From contig NZ_QTPP01000055.1 of the NCBI RefSeq assembly GCF_003853415.1, forward strand, positions 1 through 44,520: a DNA stretch of 44,520 nucleotides, read 5' to 3'. The stretch is from Burkholderia sp. Bp9142 (GTDB lineage: Bacteria > Pseudomonadota > Gammaproteobacteria > Burkholderiales > Burkholderiaceae). The stretch's first letter is position 1. The number at the start of each line of letters is the position of its first letter. A program made the position numbers and the translations under genes. Under the pieces are notes generated by a model. That model worked only from the letters and a program-made list of their open reading frames with translations. It was not told where the DNA came from and did no database searches. Below, piece after piece: positions 39,589-44,520 of this stretch.

Positions 39589-42500
39589 GCGATCGTTCCC
39601 TGCGCCTCGAGGTCGTCCTCAAGGCGCTCGACCAGGCGAGCCGCCCGATCCGCGAGATCGCCACGAAGAACCGCACGCTCGTGAAAGAGCTGCGGGATTC
39701 CCGCACGCGCCTCAAGGAACTCAACGACACGCAGCGGCGTATCGGCGAGTTCCGCGAGATGCGCACGGGCCTGACCAACACCGCGACGAAGCTCGCCGAC
39801 GCGCAGAAGAAGGTCAAGGAACTCGCGAAATCGCTGCATGCGGTCGGGCCTCCGTCGCAGCAGATGATTGCCGAGCTGGCGAAGGCCCGGCAAGCCTCAT
39901 CGAAGCTCGGCACCGCATTCAAAAAGCAGTCCGCCAGTGTCGACGAGCTGCGCAACCGGCTCAGTCGCGCCGGCGTCGACACGGGCAAGCTTTCCCAGCA
40001 CGAGCGCACGCTGCGCACTGACATTACCGCGACGACCGGCGCGATCGATGCCCAATCGCGGCGCCTGGACGCGCTGAACACCCGCCAGAAGCGCATCGCG
40101 GACACTCGCGCCAAGATGGGCGCGATGCGCGGCGCCGCCGCCGAGATGGCGATCGGCGGATATGCCGCGCGTGCGACCGGCTCGCACATCCTCAACGATC
40201 TGCGCGAGCCGCTGTCCGAGGCGAAGAAGGTGCAGAACGAGCGCGGCCGTATCCAGGGGCTCGGCCTGGGCGATCGCGCCACGCAGGACGCCGAGCGCTA
40301 CGTGCGCGCGATGAAGACGCCGGGCGTTGCGATCGCCGAGAACATGACGCTGATGCGCGACGCGATGTCCATCTTTGCGGACGAGCACCACGCGCAGATG
40401 GTGATGCCGACCCTCGCGAAGATGAAGTTCGCGAACGAGGCAATGTTCGGTGCCGGCCAGGGGCACGAGAACGAAGAGAAGTTCATGAACATGCTGAAAG
40501 TGATCGAGCTGCGCGGCGGCACGAAAAGCGAAGCAGCGTTCAAGGGCGAAGCGAACATGGTCCAGCAGGTGCTGACAGCGACGGGCGGCCGCGTCGGCGG
40601 TGACGAGTGGCGCAACTTCATCCAGACCGGCAAGGTCGCTGCCAAGCAGATGCGCCAGGACGCGTTCTATTACCAGATGGAGCCGCTGATTCAGGAAATG
40701 GGCGGCCATGCTGCCGGCACCGGCGTGCAGGCCGCGTACAGCAACTTGATGCAGGGCAAGACGACGGTGCGCGCCGCGAAGCGTCTGGTCGAGCTTGGGC
40801 TCGTCGACAAGAAGTCGGTCGAGTACAACACGATCGGCAACGTGAAGCGCATCAAACCGGGCGCGCTGATCGGCGGCGATCTCTTCAACGCGTCTCCGTT
40901 CGAGTGGTTGGAGAAGGTGCTGCTGCCGAAGCTGAAGGCGAAGGGCATCACGTCCGACGCCAAGATTCTGGAGGAATTCTCCACGATCATGACCAACGGC
41001 AACGGCGCGAACCTGTTCGCCACGATGTACATGCAGCGCGAGCAGATCCACAAGAATGAAAAACTGAATCGTGGCGCGTACGGCATCGACAAGCTGCACG
41101 AGCTGGGCCAGAAGCAAACGGAGGGGAAGGAGCTGATCGCGCTCGAGAAGGTGCGCAACCTGCGCACCGTGATCGGCGAGCAGGTGCTGCCCGTGTACAA
41201 CCGCGCGCTCGAGCTGACGACGAGCATCCTCGAGCGGCTGCTCGGCTTCGCGAAGGAATACCCGAATTTCACGCGTGCGGTCGCGATTGGGGTGGCCGGG
41301 CTCGGCGTGCTGCTCGCCGTGCTCGGCACGCTGACGATCGCGCTCGCCGGCATTCTCGGGCCGCTGGCGATCGTGCGCTTCAGCATGTCGATGCTTGGCA
41401 TTCAGGGCGGCGTCTTCGTGCGTGCGCTCGGCGCCAGCGCCGGTGCGCTGCGCGGCATTTCCCGTGCGGCGTCCGGCGCCGCATCCGGCGTCACCGCCGC
41501 CGGCAGAAGCACGCAGTCTGCCGCCGGTCGCATTCGCGCGGCGCTGTCGGGCGCCTGGCAGGCTTCGTCGCCTCGCGCTGCGGCGTCGTCACTGCGCACC
41601 TATGTCGCGTCGCTCGCGCAGCGCGTGCCGGCCGCGTGCCAGGCCGCGAAGGCGTCGATCCGGCAATGGGGCGTGTCGACCGTGACCGCGATGAAGGATG
41701 GCGCTGGCGCCGCGCGGCAATACACCGTCCAGGTGTGGCGCGCTTTCGCCGCGCAAGCTGCCGCGACACGCGCTGCAGCGGCGTCGCGCTGGACCGCAGC
41801 CCGCCAGTATGTCGGCCGGCGCGGCGCGTCCGGCATGGCCGTCGACGCAGCGCGCGGCGGCCTCAACCTGGTCAAGGGCGGCACGATGGGCGCGATCAAC
41901 GGCGTGCGCGCGGCGCTCGGCGGGCTCGCGCAGACGCTGCTGTTCGTCGGCCGCGCCGCGTTGATGAATCCGATCGGCCTGGTCATTACCGGCATCGCGC
42001 TCGCCGCGCTGCTGATCGTGAAGTATTGGGAGCCGATCAAGGCGTTTTTCGCGGGCTTCTGGCAGGGGCTGACCGAGGGCCTGCGCCCGCTCGCGCCGCT
42101 GTTCAGCGGCGTGCTCGCGACGCTCGGCGCCGCGTTCGCGCCACTGAAGCCCGTGTTCGACTGGTTGGTCGGTGCCGTGAAGAGTGCGTGGGACTGGATC
42201 ACGCGTCTGTTGGGGCCGGTCGACACCAGCAAGAAGAGCCTCGACGCGGCGACCAACGCCGGCAAGGGGTTCGGCGCATGGCTCGCCGACATCGTCGTCG
42301 TGGCTGCGCAGGCCGCTGCCCGCTTCGTCGAATTCGGCGCCAACATGATGTCCGGCCTGGTCAACGGCATCAAAAGCGGCCTGGGTTCGGTGAAGGATGC
42401 GATCGAGTCGGCCGGCGGCAGCGTGATCGGCTGGTTCAAGGAAAAGCTCGGCATCCATTCGCCAAGCCGCGTATTCGCCGCGCTCGGCGGCTTCACGATG

Positions 42501-42827
42501 GCCGGCCTGGATCAGGGGCTGCGCGAGGGCCAGGACGGGCCGCTGTCGACCGTGCTCGAGGTCGGCAAGCGGATCGTCGCCGCCGGCGCCGGCATCGGCA
42601 TCACGGGCGCGGCGATCGCCGGCGGCGCACCGCTCACCGTCGACAACCGGCCGCCGCTCACGGCCGCGTCGGCCGCTGCGCGCGCGCCGGCCGCGCCGGC
42701 GCCGATCACGATCAACGTGTACGCGGCGCCGGGCATGGACACACATGCGATCGCGCAGGAAGTTCGCCAGGTGCTGCGCCAGGAACAGGCCGCGCGCGAG
42801 CGCTCGCGTCTGCGCGATCGCGATTGA
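39585..42827 (+). CDS. T: Tail tape measure protein T
   Basis: 1080 aa (P2 gpT is 815). The N-terminal 190 residues are charged coiled-coil (RLEVVLKALDQASRPIREIATKNRTLVKEL...). Hydrophobic segments lie around VAIGVAGLGVLLAVLGTLTIALAGILGPLAIV and LMNPIGLVITGIALAALLIV. The C-terminal part has GLVNGIKSGLGSVKDAIESAGGSVIGWFKEKLGIHSPSRVFAALGGFTMAGLDQGL, the common tape-measure end. It sets tail length and enters the host during DNA injection; a longer protein predicts a longer tail than P2. An Ala/Arg-rich stretch (about 615-750) is unusual. Confidence 0.92.
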   Translation: MSDRSLRLEVVLKALDQASRPIREIATKNRTLVKELRDSRTRLKELNDTQRRIGEFREMRTGLTNTATKLADAQKKVKELAKSLHAVGPPSQQMIAELAKARQASSKLGTAFKKQSASVDELRNRLSRAGVDTGKLSQHERTLRTDITATTGAIDAQSRRLDALNTRQKRIADTRAKMGAMRGAAAEMAIGGYAARATGSHILNDLREPLSEAKKVQNERGRIQGLGLGDRATQDAERYVRAMKTPGVAIAENMTLMRDAMSIFADEHHAQMVMPTLAKMKFANEAMFGAGQGHENEEKFMNMLKVIELRGGTKSEAAFKGEANMVQQVLTATGGRVGGDEWRNFIQTGKVAAKQMRQDAFYYQMEPLIQEMGGHAAGTGVQAAYSNLMQGKTTVRAAKRLVELGLVDKKSVEYNTIGNVKRIKPGALIGGDLFNASPFEWLEKVLLPKLKAKGITSDAKILEEFSTIMTNGNGANLFATMYMQREQIHKNEKLNRGAYGIDKLHELGQKQTEGKELIALEKVRNLRTVIGEQVLPVYNRALELTTSILERLLGFAKEYPNFTRAVAIGVAGLGVLLAVLGTLTIALAGILGPLAIVRFSMSMLGIQGGVFVRALGASAGALRGISRAASGAASGVTAAGRSTQSAAGRIRAALSGAWQASSPRAAASSLRTYVASLAQRVPAACQAAKASIRQWGVSTVTAMKDGAGAARQYTVQVWRAFAAQAAATRAAAASRWTAARQYVGRRGASGMAVDAARGGLNLVKGGTMGAINGVRAALGGLAQTLLFVGRAALMNPIGLVITGIALAALLIVKYWEPIKAFFAGFWQGLTEGLRPLAPLFSGVLATLGAAFAPLKPVFDWLVGAVKSAWDWITRLLGPVDTSKKSLDAATNAGKGFGAWLADIVVVAAQAAARFVEFGANMMSGLVNGIKSGLGSVKDAIESAGGSVIGWFKEKLGIHSPSRVFAALGGFTMAGLDQGLREGQDGPLSTVLEVGKRIVAAGAGIGITGAAIAGGAPLTVDNRPPLTAASAAARAPAAPAPITINVYAAPGMDTHAIAQEVRQVLRQEQAARERSRLRDRD

Positions 42828-42840
42828 TGGAGGGTTTCTC

Positions 42841-43269
42841 ATGATGATGGCGCTCGGGCTGTTCGTGTTCAGCCTGTCGACCCTGCCGTACCAGGAGCTG
42901 AAGCGCCGGCGCGGCTGGCGCTATGCCAGTAACACCCGCATGGGAAAGAAGCCCGCGCGGCAGTACGTCGGCGAGGATGACGAGACCGTGAATCTGTCGG
43001 GCGTGCTGCTGCCCGAGCTGACGGGCGGCGACCTCTCGCTTGCCGTCATCGAAGCGATGGCGAGTCAGCACACCTCCTGGCCGCTGATCGAGGGCACCGG
43101 ACACATTTACGGCATGTTCACGATCGACAACATCGAAACGACGCGCACGCTGTTTTTCGACGACGGCGCCGCCCGCCGCATTGAATTCTCAATGACGCTG
43201 ACGCGCTGCGACGACTTCAGCCTGCTCGGCATCGTGACCGACGCCATCAAGGGGGCAATCTCGTTATGA
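42841..43269 (+). CDS. U: Tail protein U
   Basis: 142 aa (P2 gpU is 159), phage P2 GpU family: MMMALGLFVFSLSTLPYQELKRRRGWRYASNTRMGKKPARQYVGEDDE and LSLAVIEAMASQHTSWPLIEGTGHIYGMF. Three ATGs in a row at 42841, 42844 and 42847; GGAGGG at 42829-42834 favours the first two. It ends ATGA into D. Confidence 0.93.
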   Translation: MMMALGLFVFSLSTLPYQELKRRRGWRYASNTRMGKKPARQYVGEDDETVNLSGVLLPELTGGDLSLAVIEAMASQHTSWPLIEGTGHIYGMFTIDNIETTRTLFFDDGAARRIEFSMTLTRCDDFSLLGIVTDAIKGAISL

Positions 43270-44417
43270 ACCTCGCCGACATCCCCGGCGCCGAGCTGGT
43301 ACAGAAAACCGCGCTGGCCAACGATCGCGTGCCGCGCGCGATCTACTCGATCACGCTGAACGGCAAGAACATCACGAAGAAGTTTGACGGCCGGCTGATC
43401 TCGATGACGCTGCAGGACAACCGTGGCTTCGAAGCCGACCAGCTCGACATCAGCCTCGACGATTCGGACGGCGCACTCGAGATCCCGAGTCGGGGCGTCA
43501 CGCTGAAGCTGTCGATCGGCTGGGCTGGTGCGGCGAACGGCCTGGTCGACAAGGGGGAATTCATGGTCGATGAGGTCCGGCACACCGGGACGCCGGACGT
43601 GCTGACGATCCGCGCGCGCAGCGTCGATCTGCGCGCGGGCCTGTCGATCAAGAAAGAGCGGTCCTGGCACCGGCAGACGGTCGGTGCCATCGTGCGTGCG
43701 ATCGCCAGTCAGAACAAGGTCGAGGCGCGCATCAGCAAGGCCCTCGACGCGCAGCTCGTCGACCACATCGACCAGACGGCCGAATCGGACGCCAATTTGC
43801 TGTCGCGCCTGGCGAAGATGTTCGACGCGGTTGCCACCGTGAAGAACGGCCTGTTGCTGTTCATCAAGGCCGGCGAAGCGACCACGGCGAGCGGCAAGCC
43901 GCTGCCCGCCGTCACGATCACGCGCGACGTCGGTGATCGCCACGAGTTCGGTGTCGCCGATCGCGACACGTATTCCGGCGTGCAGGCGTTCTACCTCAAC
44001 ACGCGCACCGCGAAGAAACAGTCGACCACCGTCAAGCGGCGCCGGCGCCGCACGACAACGAAGAAGAAGCCGATCGACAAGAGCGGCGACGTGTTGTTCG
44101 GCACGGCCGAGAACGTCAAAACGCTACGGCACACGTATGCGAACAAGGGGAACGCGACGCGCGCGGCGAAGGCAGAGTGGGAGAAGTTACAGCGCGGCGT
44201 CGCAGAATTCAGCATTGTGCTGGCGCTCGGCCGCCCCGAGCTGATGACCGAATTACCTGTAACCGTGCGCGGTTACAAACGGGTCATTGATGATTGCAAC
44301 TGGATCATTGCGCGCGTTACACATACGGTCGACGGTAACGGCGGATTTACATCGGACCTCGATCTAGAGGTCAAGGCGAGCGACGTGCCGGACATCGAAT
44401 CCGACGCGAGCGAGTAG
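43266..44417 (+). CDS. D: Late control/baseplate hub protein D
   Basis: 383 aa (P2 gpD is 387), phage late control D family, a hub protein homologous to T4 gp27 and VgrG: YSITLNGKNITKKFDGRLISMTLQDNRGFEADQLDISLDDSDGALEIPSRGVTLKLSIGWAG and VGAIVRAIASQNKVEARISKALDAQLVDHIDQTAESDANLLSRLAKMFDAVATVK. It joins tube, spike and baseplate. A basic stretch (KRRRRRTTTKKK) lies in the C-terminal third. Last complete gene in the window. Confidence 0.94.
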   Translation: MNLADIPGAELVQKTALANDRVPRAIYSITLNGKNITKKFDGRLISMTLQDNRGFEADQLDISLDDSDGALEIPSRGVTLKLSIGWAGAANGLVDKGEFMVDEVRHTGTPDVLTIRARSVDLRAGLSIKKERSWHRQTVGAIVRAIASQNKVEARISKALDAQLVDHIDQTAESDANLLSRLAKMFDAVATVKNGLLLFIKAGEATTASGKPLPAVTITRDVGDRHEFGVADRDTYSGVQAFYLNTRTAKKQSTTVKRRRRRTTTKKKPIDKSGDVLFGTAENVKTLRHTYANKGNATRAAKAEWEKLQRGVAEFSIVLALGRPELMTELPVTVRGYKRVIDDCNWIIARVTHTVDGNGGFTSDLDLEVKASDVPDIESDASE

Positions 44418-44520
44418 CGCGCCAGATAAATAGGCCGTTTGACGAACCTGTCCGCATTTTTGTGGGCGAGGCGGTTGAACAACGCGTTATCCACGCGCCT
44501 GCATAAATCGCTCGCCGAAC
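44418..44520. other. Non-coding right edge
   Basis: 103 nt after D with no gene. In P2 the activator gene ogr starts shortly after D; its start is not yet visible here. A short dyad CGCGT-N5-ACGCG (about 44483-44497) and a TGCATAA (44500-44506) are present; meaning unknown. Confidence 0.4.

Noticed and set aside
44273..44494. 73-aa minus-strand frame at the right edge, candidate ogr or other regulator
   Set aside because: Wrong strand for ogr, lacks the zinc-binding Cys pattern, and largely overlaps gene D.
1..44520. CRISPR arrays, insertion sequences, rRNA
   Set aside because: No regularly spaced repeats, transposase genes with terminal inverted repeats, or rRNA-like sequence were seen.

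Overview
The window is high-GC DNA with codon use and gene content typical of Burkholderia (sensu lato). A chromosomal segment (about 1-14,011) is followed by the left part of a P2-like (Peduovirus-type) prophage (about 14,012-44,520). The prophage continues past the right edge: ogr, the repressor/cox, replication and integrase genes are not in view.

Host segment. Two divergent gene sets flank a roughly 510-bp intergenic region. On the minus strand lie a TPR/O-GlcNAc-transferase-like (SPINDLY-type) protein, a UDP-glucuronate-decarboxylase-like epimerase, a two-zinc-knuckle sugar methyltransferase and the start of another TPR protein, mostly coupled by ATGA overlaps. On the plus strand lie a TylF-like methyltransferase, an FAD oxidoreductase, a WbqC-family protein, a small methyltransferase, a WecE/FdtB-like sugar aminotransferase and a 932-aa multi-domain glycosyltransferase. 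Together they look like a locus that makes an unusual amino- or methyl-sugar and puts it on a surface protein or glycan; flagellin is the best guess, but only from the family mix. A convergent TIGR04222-type membrane protein with a Ser/Cys-rich tail ends the host segment.

Prophage boundary and cargo. At 14,012-14,056 lies the 3' 45 nt of a tRNA-Arg(CCG), from anticodon loop to CCA, on the minus strand. This is the displaced att half left by integration into that tRNA. Next come two cargo modules: an N-terminal-Thr (proteasome-type) hydrolase with a 67-aa partner, then PAAR, VRR-NUC nuclease and DUF3396 immunity genes, which resemble a type VI secretion effector set. A roughly 540-nt non-coding stretch follows with a P2-like candidate cos site, TGCATAA iterations, a large inverted repeat and a 14-bp direct repeat.

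Phage morphogenesis. Gene order is that of P2: Q and P (minus); then O, N, M, L, an 84-aa protein, X, two holin-like proteins, endolysin, Rz with embedded Rz1, R and S; then V, W, J, I, H and a fibre-assembly-like protein; then FI, FII, E/E+E' (with a conserved T TTT TTG slippery site), T, U and D. Two insertions break the P2 order. One is a PD-(D/E)XK-nuclease-like cargo gene between S and V, bounded by a decayed second copy of the 3' end of S. The other is a com/DNA-methyltransferase pair between the fibre genes and FI, with overlapping reading frames and a possible ribosome-site-sequestering hairpin, as in Mu com-mom. Three copies of a dyad GGTTGT-N13-ACAACC (one with an imperfect left arm) lie exactly at the P/O, V and FI promoter positions and are the likely Ogr-type late activator sites.
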